Positions 6,824-15,427 of a stretch of DNA of 64,000 nt are shown piece after piece. The position numbers were made by a program, and so were the translations under genes. The notes under the pieces are model-generated. The model was not told the DNA's origin. It made no database searches and saw only the letters and a list, made by a program, of their open reading frames with translations. The stretch lies in assembly GCF_001613935.1 (NCBI RefSeq), contig NZ_LQCI01000002.1, positions 310,001 to 374,000 on the forward strand. Reading direction: 5' to 3'. Origin of the DNA: Amycolatopsis regifaucium. Its GTDB lineage: Bacteria; Actinomycetota; Actinomycetes; Mycobacteriales; Pseudonocardiaceae. The first letter of the stretch is position 1. Each line of letters begins with the position of its first letter.

Positions 6824-8527
6824 TCAGGCCTTCAGCTGCGGGAAGTCCTCTTCGCGGAACTCCCCCGCCGGCCGTTCGCCGGCCTCGGTCTCGCGGCCCC
6901 GCAGTTCGACCCGGCGGATCTTGCCGGAGATGGTCTTCGGCAGTTCCGCGAACTCCAGCCGCCGGATCCGCTTGTACGGCGCCAAATGTTCACGACAGAA
7001 GGCCAGGATGGACATCGCGGTCTCGGCGGTCGGCTCGTGCCCGTCGGCGAGGACGACGTACGCCTTCGGCACCGCGAGCCGGATCGGGTCGGGCGCCGGG
7101 ACCACGGCAGCCTCGGCGACGGCTTCGTGTTCCAGCAGGACACTTTCCAGTTCGAACGGCGAGATCCGGTAATCCGACGCCTTGAAAACGTCGTCGGTGC
7201 GGCCCACGTAGGTGATGTAGCCGCGTTCGTCGATCGATCCGACGTCGCCGGTGTGGTAGAAGCCGTTCGCGAAGGCCGCGGCCGAGCGTTCGTCGTCGTC
7301 CGCGTACCCGGTCATCAGCCCGACCGGGCGTTCGTCCAGGTCGAGACAGATCTCGCCCTCCCGCGCCCGCTCGCCGGTGACCGGGTCGACGAGCGCGACG
7401 GTGAACCCGGGCAGCGGGCGGCCCATCGAACCGGGCACGACCTGCTGTCCGGGGGTGTTGGCGATCTGGACGCTGCTCTCCGTCTGGCCGAAACCGTCGC
7501 GAATCGTGACGCCCCAGGCCTTTTCGACCTGATCGATCACCTCGGGATTGAGCGGCTCGCCCGCGCCGACGACCTTGCCCGGCGGGGTCTTCAGCACGGA
7601 CAGATCCGCCTGGATCAGCATCCGCCACACCGTCGGCGGGGCGCAGAAACTGGTGATGCCGCAGCGCTGCATCTGTGCCATCAGGGACACCGCGTCGAAG
7701 CGCGCGTAGTTGTAGAGGAACACCGTCGCTTCGGCGTTCCACGGCGCGAACACGTTGCTCCACGCGTGTTTCGCCCATCCCGGCGAGGAGATGTTGAGGT
7801 GGACGTCGCCCGGTTCCAGCCCGATCCAGTACATTGTGGACAGATGACCGATGGGATACGAGACCTGCGTGTGCTGCACCAGTTTCGGCTTCGCGGTCGT
7901 ACCCGAGGTGAAGTACAGCAGGAGCGGGTCGTCCGCCGCGGTCGGCCCGTCCGGGGTGAACTCGTCCGGCTGTTCGTAGGCGTCCACGAAGGACTGCCAG
8001 CCCTCGACCTGCCGGCCGACGGCGATCCGGGTGTAGTCGCCGTCGACGTTCTCGAACTTGTCCGCGTCGACCGAGCGGATCACCACGTGTTTCGCCCCGC
8101 CCCGCTCGACCCGGTCGGTGAGATCCGCCGGGCCGAGCAGGGTCGAGGCCGGGATGATGATCGCGCCCAGCTTGATCGCGGCGAGGATCGTCTGCCACAG
8201 CTCACCCTGGTTGCCGAGCATCAGGATGAGCCGGTCGCCCCGGCGGACGCCGAGTGAGCGCAGCCAGTTCGCGACCTGGTTCGACCGGCGGGCCATCTCC
8301 GGATAGGTCCAGCGGTTCTCGGCGCCGTCCTCTTCGACGATCCACAGCGCGTACCGGTCCTGATTGGCCGGATCGGCCGCGATGACGTCGAACCAGTCCA
8401 GCGCCCAGTTGAACTCGGCGGGCCGGGGCCAGGTGAACTCGCGATACGCGGTTTCGTAGTCCTCGCGATGGGTCTGCAGGTAGTCCCGCGCCGCGCGGAA
8501 CGTGCGGTGTGCCTCCGAAGCGTTCAC
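6824..8527 (-). CDS. AMP-forming acyl-CoA ligase (acetyl/medium-chain type)
   Basis: A 567-residue member of the ANL superfamily, which activates carboxylic acids as acyl-AMP and transfers them to CoA. GTG at 8527 follows GGAGGA. The phosphate-binding loop YFTSGTTAKPK is at 205-215, the adenine-binding GFGQTE motif is central, and the C-terminal catalytic Lys is in PKTISGKIRR. Full length and the SPGWAKHAW segment fit the acetyl-CoA/medium-chain or benzoate-CoA ligase branch. The neighbouring dienoyl-CoA-isomerase-like gene, same strand and about 40 bp away, suggests joint work in activation and oxidation of unsaturated acids. Confidence 0.88.
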   Translation of the reverse strand: MNASEAHRTFRAARDYLQTHREDYETAYREFTWPRPAEFNWALDWFDVIAADPANQDRYALWIVEEDGAENRWTYPEMARRSNQVANWLRSLGVRRGDRLILMLGNQGELWQTILAAIKLGAIIIPASTLLGPADLTDRVERGGAKHVVIRSVDADKFENVDGDYTRIAVGRQVEGWQSFVDAYEQPDEFTPDGPTAADDPLLLYFTSGTTAKPKLVQHTQVSYPIGHLSTMYWIGLEPGDVHLNISSPGWAKHAWSNVFAPWNAEATVFLYNYARFDAVSLMAQMQRCGITSFCAPPTVWRMLIQADLSVLKTPPGKVVGAGEPLNPEVIDQVEKAWGVTIRDGFGQTESSVQIANTPGQQVVPGSMGRPLPGFTVALVDPVTGERAREGEICLDLDERPVGLMTGYADDDERSAAAFANGFYHTGDVGSIDERGYITYVGRTDDVFKASDYRISPFELESVLLEHEAVAEAAVVPAPDPIRLAVPKAYVVLADGHEPTAETAMSILAFCREHLAPYKRIRRLEFAELPKTISGKIRRVELRGRETEAGERPAGEFREEDFPQLKA

Positions 8528-8566
8528 ATTCGTCCTCCTGGTCCGCCGGGTGGCCGCGGAATCTTT

Positions 8567-9409
8567 CTACTCTCCCTTGAACTCGGGCGCGCGCCGCTCG
8601 AGGAAGGCCTGCACGGCCTCGCCGAGGTCCTTGCTGGGGAGGAACGCCGCGTTCCAGGCCGAGACGTAGCGCAGGCCGTCGGCGACCTGGCGTTCGGTGT
8701 TGGCCGAAAGGACGTTCTTGGTGCCCTGCACGACCAGCGGCGGGTTGGCGGCGATCTCCCGCGCCATCTCGCGCGCCTCGGCCAGCAGCGTCTCCTGGTC
8801 CGCGTAGACGTCGTTGACCAAGCCGATCTTCTCCGCGCGGGCGGCGTCGACGTCCTTGCCGGTCAAGGCCAGTTCACGCAGGTGCCCCTCACCGATGATC
8901 GGCGCGAGCCGCTGCAGGCTGCCGAGGTCGGCGACGATCGCGACCTTGACTTCGCGAACGCTGAACTTCGCGTCCGCGCTCGCCAGCCGGACGTCGGCGG
9001 CCGCGATGACGTCGACGCCGCCGCCGATGCACCAGCCGGAAACGGCCGCGATGACCGGTTTGCGGCATTCGGCGATCGAGGACACGCTCGCCTGCAGGCT
9101 CTTGACCTCGTCGAGGAACTTCGACCGCGGTCCGGCGAGCGCGTCGCCACCGAGCATTTCGCCCCAGCTGGGCATCATCGCCGGCAGGTCGAGCCCGTAG
9201 GAGAAGTGCTTGCCGCTGCCGGTCAGCACGACCGCCCTGACCCGGGTGTCCGCGTCGAGCGCGCGGAAAACGATCGGCAGCTCGCGCCAGAAATCGGGGC
9301 CCATCGCGTTGCCCTTGGACGGGCCGAGCAAGGTCACTTCGGCGACGTGCCCGTCGATCTCCACCTTGAGCGAAACGAGATCGGGAAGACTGTCAGCTGT
9401 AGCGGTCAT
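8567..9409 (-). CDS. Crotonase family, delta3,5-delta2,4-dienoyl-CoA isomerase-like
   Basis: About 280 residues with the crotonase fold: oxyanion-hole segments HFSYGLDL and GWCIGGGVD are intact. The catalytic region reads VAIVADLGSLQRL, with the Asp typical of dienoyl-CoA isomerases (ECH1 type). The C-terminal segment GLRYVSAWNAAFLPSKDL also matches that branch better than simple hydratases. The role is probably shifting double bonds during beta-oxidation of unsaturated acids. The start is uncertain: ATG at 9409 is used, and ATG at 9427 would add six residues. Neither has a strong ribosome-binding site. Confidence 0.85.
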   Translation of the reverse strand: MTATADSLPDLVSLKVEIDGHVAEVTLLGPSKGNAMGPDFWRELPIVFRALDADTRVRAVVLTGSGKHFSYGLDLPAMMPSWGEMLGGDALAGPRSKFLDEVKSLQASVSSIAECRKPVIAAVSGWCIGGGVDVIAAADVRLASADAKFSVREVKVAIVADLGSLQRLAPIIGEGHLRELALTGKDVDAARAEKIGLVNDVYADQETLLAEAREMAREIAANPPLVVQGTKNVLSANTERQVADGLRYVSAWNAAFLPSKDLGEAVQAFLERRAPEFKGE

Positions 9410-9538
9410 AGGGTCATCTTGACTCATGACATTGACAGGCTGCCAACGGCCACTGTGCCTGAGGGGGCCTGAGATGCTTTCCTGGTACCACCGAGTGCTA
9501 CCGGCGAGTACACGATGATCGACGAAGGACGGTGGGAG

Positions 9539-10426
9539 ATGAGCCCGGCCAGCAGCGCCACCGCGGTCGCCGACCTGCCCGCATTGATCCCCGGACGGGA
9601 GCGGGAACGCTCTTCCCGGCCCATCGAGCTGTCGGGATCCTTCACCCATGAAGGCCACCGGCTCGCCTACACCGAGTTCGGCTCCGGCGACCGGGTGGTC
9701 GTGCTCACTCACGGCATCATGCTGACCAGGCGGATGCACGCCCCGCTCGCCCGCAGGCTGGCGCGCGCCGGTTTCCGGACCGTGACCCTCGACCTGCTCG
9801 GTCACGGCGACTCGGACCGGCCGACCGACTCGTGGCTGTACTCGATGCCCGCGTTCGCGGAGCAGACCATCGCGCTGCTCGACCATCTGGAGATCGACTC
9901 CGCGGTCGTCGGCGGGACGTCGCTGGGGGCCAACGTCGCGCTCGAAGTCGGCGTCGCCGCGCCTGAACGCGCGCTCGGCCTGATCGTCGAGATGCCCGTG
10001 CTGGACAACGCCATCGTCGCCGGGCTGATCACCTTCACCCCCTTGCTCATGGCGGCCCGGTTCCTGCCGGTGACCGTGCAGGGCGTGGCGTTGGCGGCGA
10101 AACTCGTCCCGCACGGCAACCAGTGGGTCGACGTGGTCACCGACACGCTGTCCCAGCAGCCCGCGTCGATGGCCGCGCTCCTGCACGGCGTGCTCTTCGG
10201 CCGGATCGCGCCGCCCAAGTCGATCCGGCGGACCATCGAGACCCCGGCGCTGGTCATCGGGCACGAACGCGACCCGATCCACCCCTTCGGCGACGCCGAC
10301 ACGCTGGCCGCGGACATGCCTGCCGCCGAGTTCGTCCAAGCCAGGAGCCCGGTCGAACTGCGGTTGGACCCGACCCGCCTGACCGAGACCATCGCCGATT
10401 TCTCGGCGCGCTGCCATGACCGTTGA
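9539..10426 (+). CDS. Alpha/beta hydrolase with an unusual C-terminus
   Basis: A 295-residue alpha/beta hydrolase. ATG at 9539 follows GAAGGA with nine-base spacing; an upstream ATG at 9515 is less likely. The oxyanion region LTHGIML, the nucleophile elbow GTSLGAN and the acid-loop segment VIGHERDPIHP are visible. The place where the catalytic His normally lies reads ARSPVELRLDP, with no His. Another His may substitute (HPFGD follows the acid loop), or the protein may not be a classical triad enzyme. The GNAT gene overlaps its last 11 bases, so they are probably co-transcribed. Confidence 0.8.
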   Translation: MSPASSATAVADLPALIPGRERERSSRPIELSGSFTHEGHRLAYTEFGSGDRVVVLTHGIMLTRRMHAPLARRLARAGFRTVTLDLLGHGDSDRPTDSWLYSMPAFAEQTIALLDHLEIDSAVVGGTSLGANVALEVGVAAPERALGLIVEMPVLDNAIVAGLITFTPLLMAARFLPVTVQGVALAAKLVPHGNQWVDVVTDTLSQQPASMAALLHGVLFGRIAPPKSIRRTIETPALVIGHERDPIHPFGDADTLAADMPAAEFVQARSPVELRLDPTRLTETIADFSARCHDR

Positions 10427-10976
10427 CCCGGTGCCTGCCCGGGACACCGGCGCGGAGGAACTGCGGACCGAACGGCTGCTCCTGTGCCGTCCCGCGTCCG
10501 AAGACCTCGAAGCGATCTATGCCCTTCACACCGATCGGGAGGCCTGCGCGCACAACCCCTCGGACCTGGTGGAGACCCGCGAGGACGCGGAACTGCTCCT
10601 GCTCCGCTGGTCGCGTCAGTGGGACCAGTACGGCTTCGGGTACTGGACGGTCCGGCGGCAGGACGCACCGGAGCCGCTGGGATTCTGCGGGGTGAAGGTC
10701 GTCGGCTCCCAGCGCGATCCGGTCTTGAACCTCTTCTACCGGCTCTTCCCGTCGGCCTGGGGCGCCGGATACGCCAGTGAGGCCGCCACGGCGGCGGTGG
10801 GCTGGGCGCGCACCCACCGGCCGGACGACCTGGTGATCGCCCGCGTCCGGCCGGAGAACGTCGCTTCGCAGCGAGTGGCTCTACGGGCGGGTCTGCTCCG
10901 GGCGCACGACTTCGACACCCCGGGTGACGACGGGGCGGACTGGTTCTACATGTCGGACTGGGCCCAGGAAGGCTGA
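10416..10976 (+). CDS. GNAT acetyltransferase, RimJ/RimL type
   Basis: A 186-residue single-domain N-acetyltransferase of the Acetyltransf_3 class, using acetyl-CoA to modify an amine. It opens with the typical LRTERLLLCRPASEDLEAIY segment. The acetyl-CoA pyrophosphate loop is WGAGYASEAA, and the C-terminal NVASQRVALRAGL segment is also typical. The substrate cannot be predicted: ribosomal-protein N-termini, antibiotics and small amines are all possible. ATG at 10416 overlaps the hydrolase gene. Its 3' end overlaps the convergent cysG-type gene by about 30 bp. Confidence 0.85.
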   Translation: MTVDPVPARDTGAEELRTERLLLCRPASEDLEAIYALHTDREACAHNPSDLVETREDAELLLLRWSRQWDQYGFGYWTVRRQDAPEPLGFCGVKVVGSQRDPVLNLFYRLFPSAWGAGYASEAATAAVGWARTHRPDDLVIARVRPENVASQRVALRAGLLRAHDFDTPGDDGADWFYMSDWAQEG

Positions 10977-12181
10977 GCCAGCCCGGCCACCGGGCCGAAG
11001 ACGATCACCGCGGGCGGCCGCACCCCGGCCGCGGCCGCGTCCTCGACCACACTGTCCAATGTGGAGCGCAGGACCCGCTGGGTGCGCATCGTGCCGTCCT
11101 CGACGATCGCGACCGGCGTGTCACCGGGCCGTCCCTCCAGGAGCGCCTTCGTGAACAGCGGCAGGCGTTCCACCCCCATCATCAGCACGATCGTGCCGCG
11201 CATCTTCGCCAGCAGATCCCAGTCGACCAGCGACTTCTTGTCGTCCGGCGAGACGTGCCCGGACACCACGACGACCTCGTGGGCGACCCCGCGGTGGGTC
11301 ACCGGGACGTCCGCGGCGGCGGGCACGGAGAACGCGCTCGTGATGCCGGGGACCATCGTCACCGGGACGCCCGCTTCGGCGCAGGCGAGGACTTCTTCGA
11401 AGCCGCGGCCGAACAGGTACGGGTCGCCGCCCTTGAGCCGCACGACGAACTTGCCCGCCTTGGCCCGGTCGATCAGCGTGGAGTTGATCACGTCCTGGCT
11501 GGCGGCGCGGCCGTACGGGATCTTCGCGGCGTCGACGATCTCGACGTCGGGCGAGAGTTCGTCGAGCAGTTCACGCGGGGCGAGCCGGTCCGCGACGACG
11601 ACGTCGGCCCTGGCGAGGAGACGACGGCCGCGGACGGTGATCAGTTCCGGGTCGCCGGGGCCACCGCCCACCAGCGCCACGCCGGGCAGGTCGCCGTGGA
11701 CGTCCGGCACGCGGCCGTCGGCGACGGTGCCGTCCCGGAGGCCGTCGAGGATGCTGTCCCGGACGGTGGCCGACCGCAGCGGCTCGCCGCCGGAGAGGAC
11801 GCCGACCAGCAGTCCGCCGTGCCTGCCCGAGGCCGGGGTGACCGCGCTGCCGAGGTCTCCGTCGTCGGCGCGGACGCAGAACACGCGCGCGCGTTCGGCC
11901 TCGGCGCAGACCGCGGCGTTGACCTCGGGATCGTTCGTGCACGCCAGCGCGTACCACGCGTCGGTGAGGTCGCCCTCGGTGTAGCGGCGCTCGTGCCAGA
12001 CGATCTCCCCCGCGTCGGCCATGGCGCTCACCGACGGCGTCGTATGCGGCGAAACCAGTTCGACCCGCGCGCCCGCGCCGATCAACCGCGGCAGGCGGCG
12101 CTGGGCGACCGTCCCGCCACCGATCATCACGACACGACGGCCGGCCAGGTCGAGGCCGGAGAGGTAATGCGGGTCATCCAT
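10946..12181 (-). CDS. cysG: Siroheme synthase (precorrin-2 dehydrogenase + uroporphyrinogen-III methyltransferase)
   Basis: A 411-residue bifunctional enzyme. Residues about 5-150 form the NAD-binding precorrin-2 dehydrogenase/ferrochelatase domain (VVMIGGGTVAQRRL). Residues about 165-400 form the SAM-dependent uroporphyrin-III C-methyltransferase (VALVGGGPGDPELITVRG; GDPYLFGRGFEE; VPGITSAFSVPAAADVPVTHRG). It converts uroporphyrinogen III to precorrin-2 and onward to siroheme for sulfite and nitrite reductases, or feeds cobalamin synthesis. The N-terminal part is shorter than in enterobacterial CysG, as in other actinobacteria. Confidence 0.92.
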   Translation of the reverse strand: MDDPHYLSGLDLAGRRVVMIGGGTVAQRRLPRLIGAGARVELVSPHTTPSVSAMADAGEIVWHERRYTEGDLTDAWYALACTNDPEVNAAVCAEAERARVFCVRADDGDLGSAVTPASGRHGGLLVGVLSGGEPLRSATVRDSILDGLRDGTVADGRVPDVHGDLPGVALVGGGPGDPELITVRGRRLLARADVVVADRLAPRELLDELSPDVEIVDAAKIPYGRAASQDVINSTLIDRAKAGKFVVRLKGGDPYLFGRGFEEVLACAEAGVPVTMVPGITSAFSVPAAADVPVTHRGVAHEVVVVSGHVSPDDKKSLVDWDLLAKMRGTIVLMMGVERLPLFTKALLEGRPGDTPVAIVEDGTMRTQRVLRSTLDSVVEDAAAAGVRPPAVIVFGPVAGLAQPSWAQSDM

Positions 12182-12235
12182 GCGGGGCAGTGTAAGGATT
12201 CAGTGGCCCGCATCGCGATCCGAGTGAGCACCGCC

Positions 12236-12643
12236 TCAGCCCTGGAGCAGCGCGAGCAGCTCGGTGTTCCCGAACATCCTGGCCGCGTCGATGGCGGACG
12301 GCTCCCCCGCCGTCGCGTCGGCGCCGCCCTTGAGGAGGGCCTTCACGACCTCGGGCTCGTTCTTGAAGACCGCGCCGGCGAGCGGGCTCTGGCCGCGGTC
12401 GTTCTCCCGGTTCGGATCGGCGCCGCGCTCGATCAGCGCCGCGACGGTCTCCGCGTGACCGTGGTAGGCGGCGAGCATGACCAGCGTGTCACCCCGGTCG
12501 TTGGTCAGATTCGCCGAGACTCCCGCGTCGACGTACGCGGTGAGTTCCGCCGTCGCCCCCGACCGGGCGAAGCCGAACACCTTCGCCCACAGCGCCAGCA
12601 GTTCGGGATCGAATTCCTCGGGCTGCCCGGGGTTCTCCGTCAT
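12236..12643 (-). CDS. Small ankyrin-repeat protein
   Basis: A 135-residue cytoplasmic protein; ATG at 12643 follows GGGAGAA. It consists of about three ankyrin repeats after a short N-terminal helix: DAGVSANLTNDRGDTLVMLA, then GADPNRENDRGQSPLAGAV, then GGADATAGEPSAIDAAR. Small bacterial ankyrin proteins of this type are protein-binding modules whose partners cannot be read from sequence. It is transcribed with the cysG-type gene but separated from it by about 55 bp. Confidence 0.85.
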   Translation of the reverse strand: MTENPGQPEEFDPELLALWAKVFGFARSGATAELTAYVDAGVSANLTNDRGDTLVMLAAYHGHAETVAALIERGADPNRENDRGQSPLAGAVFKNEPEVVKALLKGGADATAGEPSAIDAARMFGNTELLALLQG

Positions 12644-12670
12644 GGCGCCGATTCTCCCACAGAAACCGCG

Positions 12671-12700
12671 GTCCGGGCGGTGCGTGGACACCGCCCGGAC
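12671..12700. terminator. Perfect 12-bp hairpin terminating the ribosomal-protein operon
   Basis: GTCCGGGCGGTG (12671-12682) and CACCGCCCGGAC (12689-12700) pair perfectly around a six-base loop. It is eight bases beyond the S18 stop codon, the last gene of the leftward rpmB-rpmG-rpsN-rpsR operon. Confidence 0.7.
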
Positions 12701-12708
12701 GCCGGGCC

Positions 12709-12948
12709 TCAGCGGCCCGCGTTGGGATAGGGGAGCATCGCCATCTCCCGGGCGTTCTTGATCGCCGTGGCGACCTGTTTCTGCTGCTGGGGCGTCAATC
12801 CGGTGACCCGGCGGGCGCGGATCTTGCCCCGGTCGGAGAGGAACTTCCGCAGCAGGTCGACGTCCTTCCAGTCGACCTCGGTGATCTTGTTGGCGTGCAG
12901 CGGGTTCGTCTTGCGCTTGAGGGGGCGGTCCCGCGTCGGTCGTGCCAT
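12709..12948 (-). CDS. rpsR: Ribosomal protein S18, zinc-free paralog
   Basis: A 79-residue S18 with the conserved core [13 protein letters not shown] ... [20 protein letters not shown]. It has no Cys, whereas the zinc-binding form carries Cys ligands near the N-terminus, so this is the C-minus paralog used when zinc is short. ATG at 12948 is preferred over an upstream frame start. It is the last gene of a four-gene leftward operon. Regulation by Zur is inferred from the operon type and the upstream region. Confidence 0.92.
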   Translation of the reverse strand: MARPTRDRPLKRKTNPLHANKITEVDWKDVDLLRKFLSDRGKIRARRVTGLTPQQQKQVATAIKNAREMAMLPYPNAGR

Positions 12949-12953
12949 CGTCC

Positions 12954-13259
12954 TCACCAGCTCGACTTCGTGACGCCGGGCAGTTCGCCGCTGTGCGCCA
13001 GCTGCCGCATCCGGACCCGGGAGAGCCCGAACTTCCGCAGGTAGCCGCGCGGGCGGCCGTCGGCGGTGTCGCGATTGCGGATCCGGGTCGCGCTGGCGTC
13101 GCGCGGCATCGCCTGCAGCGCCGACACCGCGGCCGCCTTCTCCGCCGATGAAGCGGACGGCGAAGCGATGGTGGCCTTCAGTGCACGCCGCCGCTCGACG
13201 TAGCGGGCGGCGATCACCTTGCGCTGTTCGTTCTTGGCGATCTTGGACTTCTTGGCCAT
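12954..13259 (-). CDS. rpsN: Ribosomal protein S14, zinc-free paralog
   Basis: A 101-residue long-form S14 ([20 protein letters not shown] ... [20 protein letters not shown] ... [20 protein letters not shown]). There are no Cys, so the CxxC pairs of the zinc form are absent. The C-minus S14 replaces the zinc-binding version in zinc-starved actinobacteria, letting old ribosomes release zinc. Its start overlaps the L33 stop codon, and the S18 start follows five bases after its own stop. Confidence 0.93.
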   Translation of the reverse strand: MAKKSKIAKNEQRKVIAARYVERRRALKATIASPSASSAEKAAAVSALQAMPRDASATRIRNRDTADGRPRGYLRKFGLSRVRMRQLAHSGELPGVTKSSW

Positions 13260-13426
13260 CAGCGCTCCTCCTTGAACTCGACGTGCTTGCGCGCGACCGG
13301 GTCGTATTTGCGCAGCACCATGCGGTCCGGGTCGTTCCGGCGGTTCTTCTTCGTGACGTAGGTGTAGCCGGTGCCCGCGGTCGAGCGGAGCTTGATGATC
13401 GGCCGGATGTCGGTGCTCTTGGCCAT
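13259..13426 (-). CDS. rpmG: Ribosomal protein L33, zinc-free paralog
   Basis: A 55-residue L33 ([20 protein letters not shown] ... [22 protein letters not shown]). Both CxxC zinc knuckles of the ordinary form are missing. ATG at 13426 overlaps the L28 stop codon, and its own stop overlaps the S14 start, so translation is coupled through the operon. Longer upstream open sequence in this frame is a shadow of the L28 gene. Confidence 0.93.
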   Translation of the reverse strand: MAKSTDIRPIIKLRSTAGTGYTYVTKKNRRNDPDRMVLRKYDPVARKHVEFKEER

Positions 13427-13662
13427 CAGAGCTTCACCCCTTTCGCGCGGAGTTCGGCCACCACGGCTTCGATCCCGCGCTTGTCGATGGTCTTCATGCC
13501 CTTCACCGAGACACGCAGCCGGACCCAGCGCCCTTCGCTCGGCACGAAGTACCGCTTGGCCTGCAAGTTCGGCTCCCAGCGCCGGGACGTGCGGCGATGC
13601 GAGTGCGACACCTGCTTCCCGTAGCCGGGTTTGCGGCCGGTGACCTGGCACACGGCGGACAT
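13426..13662 (-). CDS. rpmB: Ribosomal protein L28, zinc-free paralog
   Basis: A 78-residue L28 ([20 protein letters not shown] ... [15 protein letters not shown]). Only one Cys (Cys5) remains of the four zinc ligands found in the zinc form. ATG at 13662 follows GGGAGGGT. It is the first gene of the leftward operon and faces the rightward CobW-like gene across a short shared promoter region with a Zur-box-like dyad. Confidence 0.93.
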   Translation of the reverse strand: MSAVCQVTGRKPGYGKQVSHSHRRTSRRWEPNLQAKRYFVPSEGRWVRLRVSVKGMKTIDKRGIEAVVAELRAKGVKL

Positions 13663-13675
13663 ACACCCTCCCAAG

Positions 13676-13700
13676 TTGATATCGGTTGTCGTTTTCATTT
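13676..13700. promoter_or_regulatory. Candidate Zur box in the divergent promoter
   Basis: The minus strand reads ATGAAAACGACAACCGATAT followed by CAA. The imperfect 21-bp dyad TGA-N15-TCA with a TGAAAACGA half-site resembles actinobacterial Zur boxes (TGAAAATNATTTTCA type). It lies between the leftward L28 operon and the rightward CobW-like/L31/L32 operon, so zinc-bound Zur could repress both. The match is partial; footprinting or a genome-wide motif model would settle it. Confidence 0.55.
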
Positions 13701-13746
13701 ACTCTACACAGCCGAACCAGCTCGCCCTCGACGCCCCGGAGCTTCA

Positions 13747-15000
13747 GTGACCGACAACCCCCGCGTGCCCCTCGTCCTGATCAGTGGCCTCGCGCCGGGA
13801 CCTAACGCCGACCTCGCCGAGCGGCTGCGCCTGGCCGAGCCCGGCACCGCCGTCGTGCACCACGACCTGAGGCAGATTCATTCCGGAGTGGTCAACCGGC
13901 GGATCCTGCTGGGCGATCGCGACCAGCTGACGATCCTCGAACTGGCGCACGGCTGCGTGTCGTGCACGCTCCGCGAAGATCTCCTGCCGCTGCTGCGCAA
14001 GCTTTCGCGGATGCCGCAGGTGCGGCGCATAGTGGTCCGGCTCGACGAGGCCATGGAGCCCGAACCGGTCAGCTGGGCGCTGCGGAACGTCCTCGTCGGC
14101 GACCGGCCGGTGATCGACGACGTCGATCTGAAGGCCGTGCTCACCGTCGTCGACCGCGCCGGCTGGCTGGCCGACTGCACCGGCGACGACACCCTGGCCG
14201 AACGGAACCTGCGGGCCAGCCCCGAGGACGAGCGCACCGTCGCCCAGGTCGCGCTGGCCCAAGCCGAGTTCGCCGACCTGCTCGTGCTCGCCGGAGCGGC
14301 GACCGACGCCTGGTCCGCGGCGAAGGTGTCGGCCGTGCTCGACCGGGTCGCGCCGTCGGTCCCCCGGATCGAATTGCCCGCGGTGGACGGGAAGACCGTG
14401 CTCGACGCCGTCCCCGCCGGCGCGCGGCGCGGCGAGGTCACCGACATGCACGGACCGCTGCTGTACGGCGAACCGCCGTTGCACACCGACTGCGGGATCG
14501 GGCTGCTCACCTTCACCGCGCAGCGCCCGTTCCATCCGGACCGCCTCCACGACGCGATCGACGTCCTGCTCGACGGCGTCGTCCGGAGCCGGGGACGGCT
14601 CTGGGTGGCGAGCCAGCCGGACATGGCGCTGTGGATCGAGTCCGCGGGTGGCGGCCTCGGCGTCGGGCACGCCGGACCGTGGCTCGCCGCCCCGGACGGG
14701 CCGGACTGGGCCGACGTCTCCCCCGAACGCCGGACGCTCGCCTCCCTGCGCTGGGACCCGATGTTCGGCGATCGCGCGCAGGAACTCGTCGTCGTCACCG
14801 ATCAGGCCACGCCCGACGAGGTCGAGGCGGCCCTGCGCGGGGCGCTGCTGACCGACGAGGAACTCGCCGCCGGCGAGCAGGACTGGCTCCGCTACCCGGA
14901 CCCGTTCGGCGAGTGGCACGAAGAACCGTGTGAAGACACGGAAATCGACCCCGAGAAGCACGACGTGAACGTGTCGAACCGAAAGGACGAAACGCAGTGA
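13747..15000 (+). CDS. CobW/P47K-family protein with degenerate P-loop (Mrf-like)
   Basis: A 417-residue CobW-family protein. GTG at 13747 follows CGGAG; longer readings upstream have no signal. The usual Walker A motif GxxGxGKTT is replaced by [15 protein letters not shown], so GTP binding is doubtful. The metal-motif region reads [10 protein letters not shown] rather than GCICC. The C-terminal CobW domain is present, and the tail is acidic. In mycobacteria a CobW-family protein in the zinc-free ribosomal operon (Mrf) recruits a hibernation factor to ribosomes. This gene occupies the same context, so an Mrf-like role is a reasonable inference. Confidence 0.8.
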   Translation: MTDNPRVPLVLISGLAPGPNADLAERLRLAEPGTAVVHHDLRQIHSGVVNRRILLGDRDQLTILELAHGCVSCTLREDLLPLLRKLSRMPQVRRIVVRLDEAMEPEPVSWALRNVLVGDRPVIDDVDLKAVLTVVDRAGWLADCTGDDTLAERNLRASPEDERTVAQVALAQAEFADLLVLAGAATDAWSAAKVSAVLDRVAPSVPRIELPAVDGKTVLDAVPAGARRGEVTDMHGPLLYGEPPLHTDCGIGLLTFTAQRPFHPDRLHDAIDVLLDGVVRSRGRLWVASQPDMALWIESAGGGLGVGHAGPWLAAPDGPDWADVSPERRTLASLRWDPMFGDRAQELVVVTDQATPDEVEAALRGALLTDEELAAGEQDWLRYPDPFGEWHEEPCEDTEIDPEKHDVNVSNRKDETQ

Positions 15001-15254
15001 AACCAGGTATCCACCCCGACTACCACCCGGTGGTGTTCAAGGACCTCTCCACCGGGGACGCCTTCCTCACGCGGTCCACCGCCACCTCCGAGCAGACCAT
15101 CGAATGGACCGACGGCAACACCTACCCGGTGGTGAACGTCGAGATCAGCTCGTGGTCGCACCCGTTCTGGACCGGCAACCAGCGGATCATGGACAGCGCG
15201 GGACAGGTCGAGAAGTTCCACCGCCGCTACGGTCGCCGTGGAGGGTCGAAGTAA
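14997..15254 (+). CDS. rpmE: Ribosomal protein L31, type B (zinc-free)
   Basis: An 85-residue type B L31 ([20 protein letters not shown] ... [22 protein letters not shown]). It has no Cys, unlike type A L31, which carries the zinc-binding CxxC. ATG at 14997 overlaps the end of the CobW-like gene and its stop overlaps the L32 start, indicating translational coupling in the rightward zinc-starvation operon. Confidence 0.94.
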   Translation: MKPGIHPDYHPVVFKDLSTGDAFLTRSTATSEQTIEWTDGNTYPVVNVEISSWSHPFWTGNQRIMDSAGQVEKFHRRYGRRGGSK

Positions 15255-15427
15255 TGGCCGTCCCGAAGCGGAAGATGTCGCGCAGCAACACCCGGTCCCG
15301 GCGCTCGCAGTGGAAGGCCGCCGTGCCGGATCTGGTGCCGATCAAGGTGAACGGCGAGACGAAACTGGTGCCGCGCAAGCTGATGAAGCACTTCTTCAAG
15401 GAACACGGCCATCAGGGTGGGGAATGA
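15254..15427 (+). CDS. rpmF: Ribosomal protein L32, zinc-free paralog
   Basis: A 57-residue L32 ([20 protein letters not shown] ... AAVPDLVPI). The Cys ligands of the zinc form are absent. The start shares a base with the L31 stop, and the stop overlaps the start of the following CobW GTPase (ATGA). This makes six zinc-free ribosomal paralogs in the locus. Confidence 0.93.
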   Translation: MAVPKRKMSRSNTRSRRSQWKAAVPDLVPIKVNGETKLVPRKLMKHFFKEHGHQGGE

